A stretch of 64,000 nt of DNA from positions 1 to 64,000 of the forward strand of contig JACRCL010000005.1 of the NCBI GenBank assembly GCA_016219015.1. Direction: 5' to 3'. The notes below the pieces were generated by a model, which saw only the letters and a list, made by a program, of their open reading frames with translations, searched no databases and was not told the origin of the DNA. Position numbers and translations under genes: made by a program. Shown here in pieces: positions 54,393 to 64,000 of the stretch; position 1 is the first letter of the stretch, and each line of letters starts with the position of its first letter. The stretch is from Deltaproteobacteria bacterium (GTDB lineage: Bacteria > Desulfobacterota > GWC2-55-46).

Positions 54393-55376
54393 ATGTTAGA
54401 GCTCAATCAGACTTTACTATTTCAGATGATAGGCTTCTTCGCCCTGCTCATCATACTGAACCGTTTCCTCTACAAGCCTCTTCTGAAGGTCTTGAAGGAA
54501 AGGGAAGAACGCATAGGCGGCACACTCAAGGCCGCGTCGAGGTCGGATAAGGACGTCGAAGAGGGCCTCCAGGCGTACGAGAAGAAATTGAAAGAGGCCG
54601 TGGCCAAAGGCGTCGAGGCCAAGAACAGGCTCAAGAAGGAAGGGCTGGACAGGGAAAAAGAGATTATCGAGGCCGCCAGGGAATCCGCGGTCGTCGAGAT
54701 CGGGAAGATGAAGACCGACCTCGATAGAAGCAAGAGGTCGGCGCTTGAAAGCCTTAAGTCTGAAACCGGCCCGCTATCGAGGAACATAGCCGAGAAGTTA
54801 CTCGAAAGAAAGGTCGTAATAGCCCTGTTCGCCTTCATCCTGCCGCTAATGCCCGCCATCCTGAGGGCCGCCGAGGAAGGCGGGGAGCACGAAGGCGGCG
54901 TTTTCAATATGAGCTTTCTCTGGAAGGCCGTCAACTTCGCGATACTCGCCGTTGTAATCGGGATAGTCTGGAAAAAGGTATTGAAGGGCCTCTTTGAGAA
55001 ACAGGGCGCGGACATAAAAAAGGCCCTGGAGGACGCGCGCGCGGCAAAAGAGGCGGCTGACAGGAAGGCCGAGGAGTACAGGGGCAAGCTCGCAACGCTC
55101 GATAAAAAGGTCGCCGAGCTGCACAAAGAGCTCGAGGCCGAGGGCGCGGCCGAAAAGAACAGGATACTCGCCGAGGCCGAAAAGGCGTCCGTGAAGATAA
55201 GGGAGCAGGCCCGGCTCTCGGCAGACGCGGAGCTGAAAAAGGCCATGGCCGAGATACGCGAAGAGGTCGCGAGGATTGCGGTCGGCATGGCCGAAGAGAT
55301 ACTGAAAAAAGAGATAAAACCCGAGGACCAGGAAAAGCTCGTAAAAAACTACCTCGATAACCTGAGGCTCAACTGA
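54393..55376 (+). CDS. atpX-atpF: F-type ATPase subunits b' and b as one fused protein
   Basis: 327 residues, about twice a b subunit. Residues 1-140 are a full b' (membrane helix 8-27, then a charged helix ending NIAEKLLERK). Residues 141-160 (VVIALFAFILPLMPAILRAA) look like the signal-peptide-like start of deltaproteobacterial b. A normal b follows, with membrane helix at about 174-196 and a long stalk helix. The frame is open throughout. Topology is consistent: in, out, in. Stop overlaps the atpH start (TGATG). Either a true fusion or a small deletion. Confidence 0.85.
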   Translation: MLELNQTLLFQMIGFFALLIILNRFLYKPLLKVLKEREERIGGTLKAASRSDKDVEEGLQAYEKKLKEAVAKGVEAKNRLKKEGLDREKEIIEAARESAVVEIGKMKTDLDRSKRSALESLKSETGPLSRNIAEKLLERKVVIALFAFILPLMPAILRAAEEGGEHEGGVFNMSFLWKAVNFAILAVVIGIVWKKVLKGLFEKQGADIKKALEDARAAKEAADRKAEEYRGKLATLDKKVAELHKELEAEGAAEKNRILAEAEKASVKIREQARLSADAELKKAMAEIREEVARIAVGMAEEILKKEIKPEDQEKLVKNYLDNLRLN

Positions 55377-55921
55377 TGAAGATTTCTACCGCAAGAAGGT
55401 TCGCGAAGGCCCTCGTAGCGATAGCGAAGGAAGACAATGCCCACGCCGAGTACGGCAAGGAGCTGCGCTCGACGCTGGCGATATTCAAGGGCAACCCGGA
55501 GCTGTACAAGACGCTCTTGAACCCGATATACAAGATAGAGGAGCGCCTTAAAATAATGGAGTCCGTCTCGGGAAGCCTCAAGCTCTCCCCTCACGTGGCC
55601 AAGTTCCTGAACGTGCTCGTTGAGACCAGGAACATCAGGATACTTGAAGAGGTCGCCGCGGCGTATGCCCGGCTCGAGGACGAGCTGTCCGGCAGGCTCA
55701 AGGTGGTGGTGGAGTCCCCTGCCCCTCTGAACGGCTCACAGCTCGACGACATAAAAAAGAAGCTCTCGGCCTACACGGGCAAGGATATAGCGATATCGAA
55801 CCTGAGCAACCCCGCCCTCATAGGCGGGCTCGTCATAAAAATAGAAAATACTATCCTGGACGGGAGCATTATTACCCAGTTACAGCTTATGAAGGAAAAA
55901 ATACGGGAAGGGGTGGTTTAA
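55376..55921 (+). CDS. atpH: F-type ATPase subunit delta
   Basis: 181 residues. N-terminal helical bundle starting STARRFAKALVAIA and the conserved C-terminal GGLVIKIENTILDGSI. It joins the stator stalk to the alpha subunits. One-base overlap with the b'/b gene upstream; atpA begins directly after its stop. Confidence 0.95.
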   Translation: MKISTARRFAKALVAIAKEDNAHAEYGKELRSTLAIFKGNPELYKTLLNPIYKIEERLKIMESVSGSLKLSPHVAKFLNVLVETRNIRILEEVAAAYARLEDELSGRLKVVVESPAPLNGSQLDDIKKKLSAYTGKDIAISNLSNPALIGGLVIKIENTILDGSIITQLQLMKEKIREGVV

Positions 55922-57439
55922 ATGATCAAGGTTGAAGAGATAAGCCAGCTCATTAAAACTCAGATAAAGGGCTTTGAAAAAGGCATAGACATACAGGAAG
56001 TAGGCACCGTCATCTCGGTCGGCGACGGCATAGCGAGGATATACGGGCTCGAAAAGGCGATGGCCGGAGAGCTCCTTGAGTTCCCGGGCGGCATCTACGG
56101 CATGGTATTGAACCTTGAAGAGGATAACGTCGGCTCGGCCGTGCTCGGGGCCGACTACACCATAAAGGAAGGCGACATCGTAAAAAGGACGGGCAAGATC
56201 GTCGAGGTCCCGGTCGGAGAGGGCCTCCTGGGCAGGGTCGTCAACGCCCTGGGCCAGCCCATAGACGACAAGGGCCCGATAGCGGCGAAGGAGACCCGCA
56301 GGGTCGATATAAAGGCCCCCGGCATCGTAGCCAGGAAGTCCGTCAAGGAACCCCTCCAGACAGGGATAAAGGCCATAGACGGCATGATCCCCATCGGAAG
56401 GGGCCAGAGGGAGCTGATAATCGGCGACCGCCAGACCGGGAAGACCGCCGTGGCCATCGACACTATCATCAACCAGAAGGGCCTTAACGTCTATTGCATA
56501 TACGTGGCCATAGGGCAGAAGCAGTCAACGGTGGCGCAGATAGTCGAGAAGCTCCGCCAGTTCGGGGCCATGGACTATACGATCGTCGTTGCCGCCACCG
56601 CAAGCTCCCCCGCCCCGCTGCAGTTCATATCCCCCTACTCGGGCTGCGCCATGGGCGAATACTTCAGGGACAACGGCATGCACGCCCTCATCATATACGA
56701 CGACCTTTCGAAGCACGCCGTGGCGTACAGGCAGCTTTCGCTCCTTTTAAGGAGGCCGCCGGGCCGCGAGGCGTACCCCGGAGACGTATTCTACCTCCAC
56801 TCAAGGCTCCTTGAGAGGGCCGCGAAACTGAGCGACGAGCTCGGGGGCGGGTCTTTGACAGCCCTGCCTGTAATAGAGACTCAGGCCGGCGACGTCTCCG
56901 CGTACGTGCCCACGAACGTCATCTCCATCACCGACGGCCAGATATACCTCGAGACCGACCTCTTCTACTCGGGCATAAGGCCCGCCATCAACGTCGGCCT
57001 TTCGGTCTCCCGAGTCGGCGGCAGCGCCCAGATAAAGGCCATGAAGCAGGTCGCCGGGACCTTGCGGCTCGAGCTTGCTCAGTTCAGGGAGCTTGCCGCG
57101 TTCGCCCAGTTCGGCAGCGACCTCGACCCCACGACCCAGAAGCAGCTCGCCAGGGGCACAAGGCTCGTCGAGATACTCAAGCAGGGCCAGTACAAGCCCC
57201 AGCCCATCGAGAAGCAGGTCATCATAATATACGCCGCCACGAACGGCTACGTGGATACCTACCCCGTAGGGGCGTTGAAGAGGTACGAGGAGGAGCTCCA
57301 GAGCTTCATCGAATCGAGGCACGCGGCGATACTGGCGGAGATACGCGAGAAGAAGAACATCGACGCCGACCTGAAGGCGAAGCTCAACAAGGCCCTCGAC
57401 GACTTCAAGGGCTCGTTCTCGGCCGAGGCGAAGAAGTAA
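55922..57439 (+). CDS. atpA: F-type ATPase subunit alpha
   Basis: 505 residues, full length. P-loop GDRQTGKT (168-175), the arginine-finger region [10 protein letters not shown] and normal C-terminal helices. Non-catalytic nucleotide site of the F1 head. Confidence 0.98.
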   Translation: MIKVEEISQLIKTQIKGFEKGIDIQEVGTVISVGDGIARIYGLEKAMAGELLEFPGGIYGMVLNLEEDNVGSAVLGADYTIKEGDIVKRTGKIVEVPVGEGLLGRVVNALGQPIDDKGPIAAKETRRVDIKAPGIVARKSVKEPLQTGIKAIDGMIPIGRGQRELIIGDRQTGKTAVAIDTIINQKGLNVYCIYVAIGQKQSTVAQIVEKLRQFGAMDYTIVVAATASSPAPLQFISPYSGCAMGEYFRDNGMHALIIYDDLSKHAVAYRQLSLLLRRPPGREAYPGDVFYLHSRLLERAAKLSDELGGGSLTALPVIETQAGDVSAYVPTNVISITDGQIYLETDLFYSGIRPAINVGLSVSRVGGSAQIKAMKQVAGTLRLELAQFRELAAFAQFGSDLDPTTQKQLARGTRLVEILKQGQYKPQPIEKQVIIIYAATNGYVDTYPVGALKRYEEELQSFIESRHAAILAEIREKKNIDADLKAKLNKALDDFKGSFSAEAKK

Positions 57440-57464
57440 ATAAAATCATAGAGGCGGGACTTGG

Positions 57465-58334
57465 ATGCCGAGCCTTAAAGACATAAAAAGACGGATAAAG
57501 TCCGTAAAGAACACGCAGCAGATAACCAAGGCCATGAAGATGGTCTCTGCCGCGAAGCTCAAGAGGGCGCAGGACGAGATAACCGCCGCGAGGCCTTACG
57601 CCGAGAAGATGCTCGGGCTTATCACGTCGCTCGCGTCGAAGACCTCCCCGGAGAGCCACCCGCTCCTTTCACCGAGGGAGACTAACGCCAACGTCGGCCT
57701 CATACTCATCACCTCCGACAGGGGCCTTTGCGGGAGCTTCAATACGGTGCTGTTGAAGACCGCCGAGAGGTTCCTGAGGGAAAAGAAGGACTCCACCGTG
57801 AGCCTCTACCTTATCGGGAAAAGGGGGATGGAGCACTTCAAGCGCCGCCAGATGAACCTTATAAGCTCCAGGGCGCTCGGCAGCGGAAGGCCCTCCTACT
57901 CGTCGGCAGTGGATACCGCGCGGCAGGTCATAGAGATGTATTTGAAGGGAGACCTCGACGAGGTCCACATAGTATACAGCCAGTTCAAGTCGGCCCTTAC
58001 ACAGACCCCGGTGGCGCAGAAGCTCCTGCCCATAGCCGCCCCCGAGGCAACAGAGGCCGAGGGCGAAGCGCAGGTCGAGTTCATCTTCGAGCCCACGCCG
58101 GAGGCGGTCCTTTCAAGCCTTTTGCCGAAGTACGTCGAGGTGCAGGCGTTCAGGGCTCTCCTTGAGTCCTCGGCGAGCGAGCACGGGGCGCGCATGACGG
58201 CGATGGATTCCGCCTCGAAGAACGCGTCCGAGATGATAAGCGGGCTCACATTGAAGTACAACAGGCTCCGTCAGGCCGCCATCACCAAGGAGCTTATGGA
58301 GATAATCGGCGGCGCAGAGGCGCTTAAAGGATAA
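57465..58334 (+). CDS. atpG: F-type ATPase subunit gamma
   Basis: 289 residues. The N-terminal KDIKRRIKSVKNTQQITKAM helix, LITSDRGLCGSFN, and the C-terminal AITKELMEIIGGAEAL are the family hallmarks. It is the rotor axle of F1. Confidence 0.97.
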   Translation: MPSLKDIKRRIKSVKNTQQITKAMKMVSAAKLKRAQDEITAARPYAEKMLGLITSLASKTSPESHPLLSPRETNANVGLILITSDRGLCGSFNTVLLKTAERFLREKKDSTVSLYLIGKRGMEHFKRRQMNLISSRALGSGRPSYSSAVDTARQVIEMYLKGDLDEVHIVYSQFKSALTQTPVAQKLLPIAAPEATEAEGEAQVEFIFEPTPEAVLSSLLPKYVEVQAFRALLESSASEHGARMTAMDSASKNASEMISGLTLKYNRLRQAAITKELMEIIGGAEALKG

Positions 58335-58376
58335 TAACGGAACAATAATCATAAAAGTTTTAAGGAGGCCTTCTAA

Positions 58377-59798
<1,422 letters not shown>

Positions 59799-59818
59799 AG
59801 GCTAAAGGATAAAAACAA

Positions 59819-60241
59819 ATGGCAGACACGTTCCTTCTGGAAATAGTCACCCCCTACAGGAAGCTCCTTTCAAAGGAGGTCGAGGAGGTGACCGCGCCCG
59901 GCGAGCTCGGAGAGTTCGGCGTGCTCGCGAGCCACACCCAGTTCCTGACGATACTCAAGGCGGGCGAGGTAACATACAGGAAAGGCGGAGAGGCAGGCAC
60001 CTTCGCCGTAGGGCGCGGGTATGCCGAGGTGCTGCCCGACAAGACCACCATCCTCGTTGACAACGCCGAGTCCGCCGAAGAGATAAGCGCCGAGGACGCG
60101 AGGGCGATAATCGCGAAGTCCGAAGAGGCCTTCAAGACCCTGTCGCCCGAGGACGCCGAGTACGCGGCCACGATAGAGGCTTACGAGCTTGCGCAGGTGA
60201 GGCTCAGGGTAAAAGAAAAGGGAAGGTCGTCAGGGCACTGA
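59819..60241 (+). CDS. atpC: F-type ATPase subunit epsilon
   Basis: 140 residues: N-terminal beta sandwich (PGELGEFGVLASHTQFLT) and a two-helix C-terminus that can inhibit hydrolysis. Last gene of the operon. The membrane subunits a and c are not in the window; in related bacteria they form a separate cluster. Confidence 0.96.
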   Translation: MADTFLLEIVTPYRKLLSKEVEEVTAPGELGEFGVLASHTQFLTILKAGEVTYRKGGEAGTFAVGRGYAEVLPDKTTILVDNAESAEEISAEDARAIIAKSEEAFKTLSPEDAEYAATIEAYELAQVRLRVKEKGRSSGH

Positions 60242-60290
60242 GGCCTGAAACTTCCTGCGGCGCTGGCGGGAGAACAATATTTGAAATGCA

Positions 60291-60322
60291 AAAAGGCGGG
60301 ACCGAAAGGTCACGCCTTTTTT
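60291..60322 (+). terminator. Terminator of the F-ATPase operon
   Basis: AAAAGGCG-G-GACC pairs with GGTC-A-CGCCTTTT around a GAAA loop, followed by T. Confidence 0.9.
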
Positions 60323-60452
60323 ATTTGTATATAAGTTCTGAAAACCGCAAATCCTTCCATAGCTACGAAGAGGAAAAGATACTGCCTTGATTAATCACAG
60401 CCCCAACTGCACCATTGGTAACTGAAAGCCCGTCTTTTTTTTATAAACCCCA

Positions 60453-60599
60453 GGGCATAGGGCGTAGCGACCGTAGGGATGGAGGATGGGCGGGCGAGCG
60501 GGGCGGAAGGCGTATTTCTGAGGAAGGTTCGGCGGACTCGCCCGGTGGCAGGGGGAAGCAGGGAGCGAGCCCTATGCCCGAAGGCGCATGGCAATGCGC
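60453..60599. repeat. Structured intergenic element (nested stems)
   Basis: GGGCATAGGGC (60453-60463) pairs with GCCCTATGCCC (60569-60579). Inside it CGGGCGAG (60491-60498) pairs with CTCGCCCG (60537-60544), and next to it GCGCAT pairs with ATGCGC (60584-60599). Open frames across it are short and GC-biased, so I call no gene. It may be a structured RNA or a decayed repeat. It lies in the 504-base gap between atpC and the convergent MXAN_5187-like gene. Confidence 0.5.
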
Positions 60600-60644
60600 A
60601 AAAAGGCCCTTGGCTAAAGAATCTCTTAGGGATTACGAACTTCC

Positions 60645-60669
60645 GGGTTCAGGTTGCAAACCTGAACCC
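60645..60669. repeat. Perfect palindrome related to 11056-11083
   Basis: GGGTTCAGGTT and AACCTGAACCC around a 3-base loop. No T run on either strand. Confidence 0.65.
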
Positions 60670-60745
60670 GCAAAGGAAAAGAATCAGCTGATCTTTAGAT
60701 TTTTACGCGCAAAGCCCGCTCCTTAAAACCCTTTCCCTTGCCTTT

Positions 60746-61318
60746 CTAATCCTGTTTCTTCGGCGTTATGGCGAGCTTCGCCTTGCCGTCTTTTATGTAC
60801 ACCCTGAGGTCCACGTCTTTCGTATTGTACTTCTCTTCGACCTTTTTCTTATACTCCTCGACCGTCTTTTCAAGCGTTTTAAGGGTTATGCCCTCTGTAG
60901 GCTCGTTGCAGGCCTTGCGGGCCTCGAGGTATTTCTCGTAGACTGCGTCTATCCCGCCGTCTTTCCGGGGCTTCGCCTCGTCCTCTTTTACGGGTGCGGG
61001 CTTCTTCACGGCATCAGGCGGCCTTAGCGCGTCTTCGTCGCCCTCGGCCTTCCTGGAGAAATCCCCCTCCTCTATGGCGCGGAGCGTCCGCGTCCAGTAC
61101 TGCTTGTAGGAGTTGTACCTGGCTACCAGCGCGTTGTACTTGAATTTTATGGAGGTGTTGGTAAGGTTCTTGTTGCTGTACAGGAGTATGAGCCTCTCCA
61201 CCTCTTCCCTGAGCTTGGCGGGCTCGCGCTTCAGTACCCTCATGAAGTACTGTTCGTACTCCACTTTGAGCCGCGCGACCTTGGAGTCGAGGATATCTAT
61301 ATCTTCTTTTGCGCCCAT
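60746..61318 (-). CDS. MXAN_5187-type conserved protein
   Basis: 190 residues from the ATG at 61318, which has AGGGGA in front; 10 more codons are open upstream. The N-terminal helical part (VARLKVEYEQYFMRVLKRE, NTSIKFKYNALVARYNSY) is the conserved core of a family I know from Deltaproteobacteria. A charged, Pro/Lys-rich linker and a second domain ending KDVDLRVYIKDGKAKLAITPK follow. It is probably cytoplasmic. Function unknown. Confidence 0.75.
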   Translation of the reverse strand: MGAKEDIDILDSKVARLKVEYEQYFMRVLKREPAKLREEVERLILLYSNKNLTNTSIKFKYNALVARYNSYKQYWTRTLRAIEEGDFSRKAEGDEDALRPPDAVKKPAPVKEDEAKPRKDGGIDAVYEKYLEARKACNEPTEGITLKTLEKTVEEYKKKVEEKYNTKDVDLRVYIKDGKAKLAITPKKQD

Positions 61319-61498
61319 AATATCCCCTGGCAGGACGGAGTGCGGCAAAAGCAGACCGCGAGATCGTAAAAATCCGGCAATTCGAGAGGCTTGGCCGTCT
61401 GGCTGCTCGCCGGCTCACGAAGTGACAAGGCGAGCAATATCAAAGAAAAATTCCTTGCCAGAAAGAACGGAGTTCTGCCATTCACTTCGGACAAGCCG

Positions 61499-61540
61499 TT
61501 GTTGAAAAGCCATGGATGAGCTTTTTCAACATCCTGTTAG
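61499..61540. repeat. Hairpin repeat related to 17684-17714
   Basis: GTTGAAAAAGC and GCTTTTTCAAC flank CATGGATGA. The loop and A/T stem are the same as in the hairpin before the ATPase K gene. It ends at the stop codon of the cytochrome-porin gene and may act as its 3' end. Confidence 0.55.
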
Positions 61541-62727
61541 AAGATGGCCGTGAGGATCACCCGCGCCTTGTCCTCTCTTTCGTTCGCCCCCACGGCATGG
61601 TCGTCGTCGGAAAGCCTCCTTAGCTCAAGCTGGGCCGAGACATTGCTGAGTATATTATACCTCGCCATAAGGGTCTGTGACCTGGCGCCTTTCTTCCCTT
61701 TTTCCTTTAATTCATCGAACCTTCCGGCGAAGCTTACCCTCGGCAACGGCATATACAATACCTCGGCCAGATAGTCTTCCGCGTCGCCGTTTCCGCTCCT
61801 GTCGGACTTGAAATACCCGGCCGTAAAGGTGAAAGGGCCCGTCCCGGCCTCGGCGGCGATGCCGTATTTATTGTATGAGACGTCCTCAGCCCCGCTCTTT
61901 TCCTTGCCGCCCCGGTATATGAGCCCGAGGTTGTAGTTCTCGTTGAAAGACAAAGAATAGATGGCGTAATAGCCCTTGAGCTTGTCGTCGCCGTTCACGT
62001 CTTCCCTCGATACCCCTATTGAATACCGGTGCGCGAAGGTCCGTTCGTCGCCGTATGAATATGAGCCGTTAAGCTCCACGGCCCTCTGCTCGAAGGTGAG
62101 GATGTTGAGCCTGGACTCCGCCAGATACCTGTTGGTTATGACGGCCCCCGGCGGGTTGAGGAAAGGCAACCCCATGTCCCACTGCCCGGCCCTCAGGTTA
62201 AGAAACCCTTCCCCGTAAGGGCCGGCCAGGTCGTTAATCTGGACAAAGGCCTTGTGTATGGTCGTATCGGAGCCCGTGTCGGTCTGCTCGAACTTGATTA
62301 TGCCGAAGGCCGAGACCTTGCCGGTCTTGCCCATCGCGCCCCCGGCTATAAGCTCGGCCTCCTCTATCTTCAAGTCGGACGATTCGGTCCTCAAGCCGCT
62401 CGTCTTAAATTTGTTGTAGATGCCCTCCACCTCCATCTCGAAAGAGGCGGGGATCGACGCCCAGTCCTTCACGTCCTTCCACTCGCCCTCCCCGGCCAGC
62501 CTGTACCCGTTCGCCCTGAAGGTGCGGCCGGTCTCGTTAAGCTTGGGGAAGAGCTTGTGGCAGAAGGTGCAGTCCCTGCCGATCTGCCTTGAGAACGCGG
62601 GCACGGCCAGGGCGCTGTCCGGGATGATAAAGAAAAACAAGGAGAAAAAAGGGAGGAGGAGTATCCTCGCCAGCCTGGAGTAACGGAGGTGTCTATCCGG
62701 GGTGTTCACTTTCGGTCTCGTTCCCAC
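61537..62727 (-). CDS. Fused monoheme cytochrome c-porin (Cyc2-like)
   Basis: 396 residues, GTG start with AGGAG 6 bases upstream. Signal peptide to ALA (41). Then PAFSRQIGRDCTFCHKLF, with one heme motif CTFCH (53-57), and NETGRTFRANGYRL, the layout of Cyc2-type proteins. The remaining ~300 residues are alternating beta strands typical of a 16-strand porin, ending in Phe. By analogy, electrons could cross the outer membrane through the heme plugged in the barrel. It is 18 bases downstream of the cytochrome gene. Porins with this N-terminus also exist without proven function. Confidence 0.75.
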   Translation of the reverse strand: MGTRPKVNTPDRHLRYSRLARILLLPFFSLFFFIIPDSALAVPAFSRQIGRDCTFCHKLFPKLNETGRTFRANGYRLAGEGEWKDVKDWASIPASFEMEVEGIYNKFKTSGLRTESSDLKIEEAELIAGGAMGKTGKVSAFGIIKFEQTDTGSDTTIHKAFVQINDLAGPYGEGFLNLRAGQWDMGLPFLNPPGAVITNRYLAESRLNILTFEQRAVELNGSYSYGDERTFAHRYSIGVSREDVNGDDKLKGYYAIYSLSFNENYNLGLIYRGGKEKSGAEDVSYNKYGIAAEAGTGPFTFTAGYFKSDRSGNGDAEDYLAEVLYMPLPRVSFAGRFDELKEKGKKGARSQTLMARYNILSNVSAQLELRRLSDDDHAVGANEREDKARVILTAIF

Positions 62728-62745
62728 CTAAAGCTCCTTTCAGCG

Positions 62746-63849
62746 TCAATCCGAAACCTTAATGGCCTTCACGTCCGCGTCCGTCCCGAGCCCGATGGTA
62801 AAGGGGAAAGAGACGTAGTGCTTCCTTTTGGCCGCGCCGTCCTCGTGTATCGCCATGCCCGCGGAGACCGCCTCTCCGTCGCTTACGGATATGTCATACG
62901 GGTCCTTTGTCTTGAGCCTTATCTTGAATACCGCCGTGTACCTGCCGCCCGCCCACTCCCCGGAGGCCTCGGGCGCGGCCCCGTCCTCCCACCGCCTGTC
63001 GTCGAATATCCAGCCGTTGTATGGCGTGGAGGCCTTTTCGCCAAGCTCCACGGACCTCAGGTCGATCCTGCCGCCCTCCTTGAGCTTCTTTGAAAGCTCT
63101 TTCTCGCTTTTGAACTCGTTCCAGGACGTCTTCGCGTAAAAGGCGTAGAGCCTGACGTCGTCCCTCCCGAGGGCCTTATAAAAAGGGGTCGACTCGACCT
63201 CTTTCTTCGAGGGGGTAGAGGGCATCGTGTTCAGGTCGTTGTGGCAGGCTATGAAGCAGCCGTATTTGCGGAAGTAGAGGTCGGATTTATTGAGCTGTAT
63301 GGAGGCCCTGTCGGGTATCGCGGAAGGGGACTTCTTCTGGTTCCAGCCCGCGCCCTTCGACTCCCATTCGGCCCTTATGTAGAGGTAATCCGCGTCGTAC
63401 GCGGCCTGGACCTTAGCGGTTATGACGCCTTTTCTTCCCGGCAGGGGCTCCGGCTCGAACGGGTTATGCGAGCGCTTCATCTTTACCGTGCCGGCGGCTA
63501 TCTCGTCGGCCTTCAAGTCGAGCTCTCCTTCCTTGCTCATGTGGCAGTGCCTGCATTCCTTCCTGCCCTGCTTTATCTCCCTGCCCCCGAGCCTGTGGTC
63601 TTCGCTCGTGAGGAACTCCCACGAGGTGACGCCGGGGTAGAAGAGCGTAAGCCTGGAGGCCTCGGCCTTTGACCAGTTTATCTCTTTTGAGTGGCTGTTA
63701 ACGGGGATGAGAATCAGAGCGAGGGCGGCAGCCGGCAGGAAAATCGACCTGAACACGCATAGCGAGCGCATGAACGAGCGAATCGAAATTTTTTCCTTAT
63801 GTGTCGAAGATTCCCCGCAGCAAGCTGCGGGGAGATTCAATCCAATCAT
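62746..63849 (-). CDS. Cytochrome c with ethylbenzene-dehydrogenase-type heme-binding domain
   Basis: 367 residues from the ATG at 63849, which has AAGGAGGAG in front; the actual signal peptide begins at the internal Met27 (RSLCVFRSIFLPAAALALIL). Heme motifs CRHCH (99-103) and an unusual CFIACH (198-203, CX3CH). The part from about 140 to the end resembles the heme-b-binding gamma subunit family of ethylbenzene and dimethylsulfide dehydrogenases (ADYLYIRAEWES, HYVSFPFTIGL). Probably periplasmic and working with the porin-cytochrome downstream. Confidence 0.75.
   Translation of the reverse strand: MIGLNLPAACCGESSTHKEKISIRSFMRSLCVFRSIFLPAAALALILIPVNSHSKEINWSKAEASRLTLFYPGVTSWEFLTSEDHRLGGREIKQGRKECRHCHMSKEGELDLKADEIAAGTVKMKRSHNPFEPEPLPGRKGVITAKVQAAYDADYLYIRAEWESKGAGWNQKKSPSAIPDRASIQLNKSDLYFRKYGCFIACHNDLNTMPSTPSKKEVESTPFYKALGRDDVRLYAFYAKTSWNEFKSEKELSKKLKEGGRIDLRSVELGEKASTPYNGWIFDDRRWEDGAAPEASGEWAGGRYTAVFKIRLKTKDPYDISVSDGEAVSAGMAIHEDGAAKRKHYVSFPFTIGLGTDADVKAIKVSD
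63813..63832. repeat. Short palindrome inside the start region of the cytochrome gene
   Basis: CCCCGCAGC-AA-GCTGCGGGG, nearly the same as 43674-43693. It lies between the ribosome site/ATG and the true signal peptide of the cytochrome gene. Confidence 0.6.
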
Positions 63850-63922
63850 AACTCCTCCTTGTCGGGACTTGAAGGGTTGGAAAAGAATTATGGAGGTCAA
63901 GCCCGGTCACGGCCCCTCCCGC

Positions 63923-64000
63923 TTAAGCCTTGAAGCTGCCGACGGTATTTCTTAATGTATCGGCCTGTTTATTCATTTCCTTTACGGTTTTTTCGAGCCT
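63923..64000 (-). CDS. Methyl-accepting chemotaxis protein, C-terminal end
   Basis: The last 25 codons of a gene that continues beyond the window. They read RLEKTVKEMNKQADTLRNTV and then GSFKA before TAA, the usual C-terminal coiled coil of a chemoreceptor (Q/L-rich heptads ending in VGxFK). Nothing can be said about its sensor. Confidence 0.6.
   Translation of the reverse strand, partial: RLEKTVKEMNKQADTLRNTVGSFKA

Overview
The window reads as chromosome of a Gram-negative, GC-rich, deltaproteobacterial-type (Desulfobacterota-like) bacterium. Evidence: a housekeeping gene order resembling Geobacter relatives (tmk-holB-ricT-metG-tatD, then ftsH-folP-cdaA-cdaR-glmM-pdxJ-acpS-nnr-tsaE ... lysC-cimA), a MXAN_5187-type protein, outer-membrane porin and c-type cytochrome genes, and strong use of AGG (Arg) and ATA (Ile) codons. 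The species cannot be named from sequence alone.

Layout. 1-500: tail of an IS30-family insertion sequence and a tRNA-Cys. 540-2800: secreted nuclease and HAMP membrane protein on the minus strand, diverging from an AbrB-like/cupin pair. 2819-6999: AT-richer type III restriction-modification pair, probably acquired. 7081-10948: purB-purC-purS-purQ-metF. 11266-19914: complete nine-gene A/V-type ATPase operon in the order H-I-K-E-C-F-A-B-D, with a row of stem-loops just before the c-ring gene. 19954-45377: a long minus-strand run covering citramalate synthase, aspartokinase, lipoamide dehydrogenase, TsaE, NAD(P)HX repair, AcpS, PdxJ, the c-di-AMP module cdaA-cdaR-glmM, FolP, FtsH, a YihY/BrkB protein, Der, Era, a GT-C glycosyltransferase pair, a TatD/radical-SAM fusion, MetG, RicT, HolB and Tmk. 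45609-54031 (plus strand): a BlaI-type repressor, an M56 membrane peptidase with a Cys/His tail, a small secreted protein, and a CusC-CusB-CusA Cu(I)/Ag(I) efflux system followed by a Met-rich secreted protein. 54393-60241: F-type ATPase genes b'/b (fused)-delta-alpha-gamma-beta-epsilon behind a structured leader. 60746-64000 (minus strand): a MXAN_5187-like protein, a Cyc2-like monoheme cytochrome-porin, an ethylbenzene-dehydrogenase-type cytochrome and the C-terminus of a chemotaxis receptor.

The strongest candidate for an undescribed system is the metal-efflux locus. The BlaI/BlaR1-like pair lacks a penicillin-binding sensor domain; the peptidase instead ends in a Cys/His-rich extracytoplasmic tail. 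Two matching 17-bp operator-like dyads (TTCTAC-N5-GT[A/C]GAA) lie at the regulator promoter and in front of the efflux genes. This suggests Cu/Ag sensing by membrane proteolysis of a BlaI-family repressor.

Other notable points: the b'/b fusion with an internal signal-peptide-like segment, co-occurrence of A/V- and F-type ATPases, a possible attenuator or small RNA before the F-ATPase genes, and at least four families of short dispersed palindromic repeats, one MITE-like (112-124 bp), lying in intergenic gaps of essential operons.
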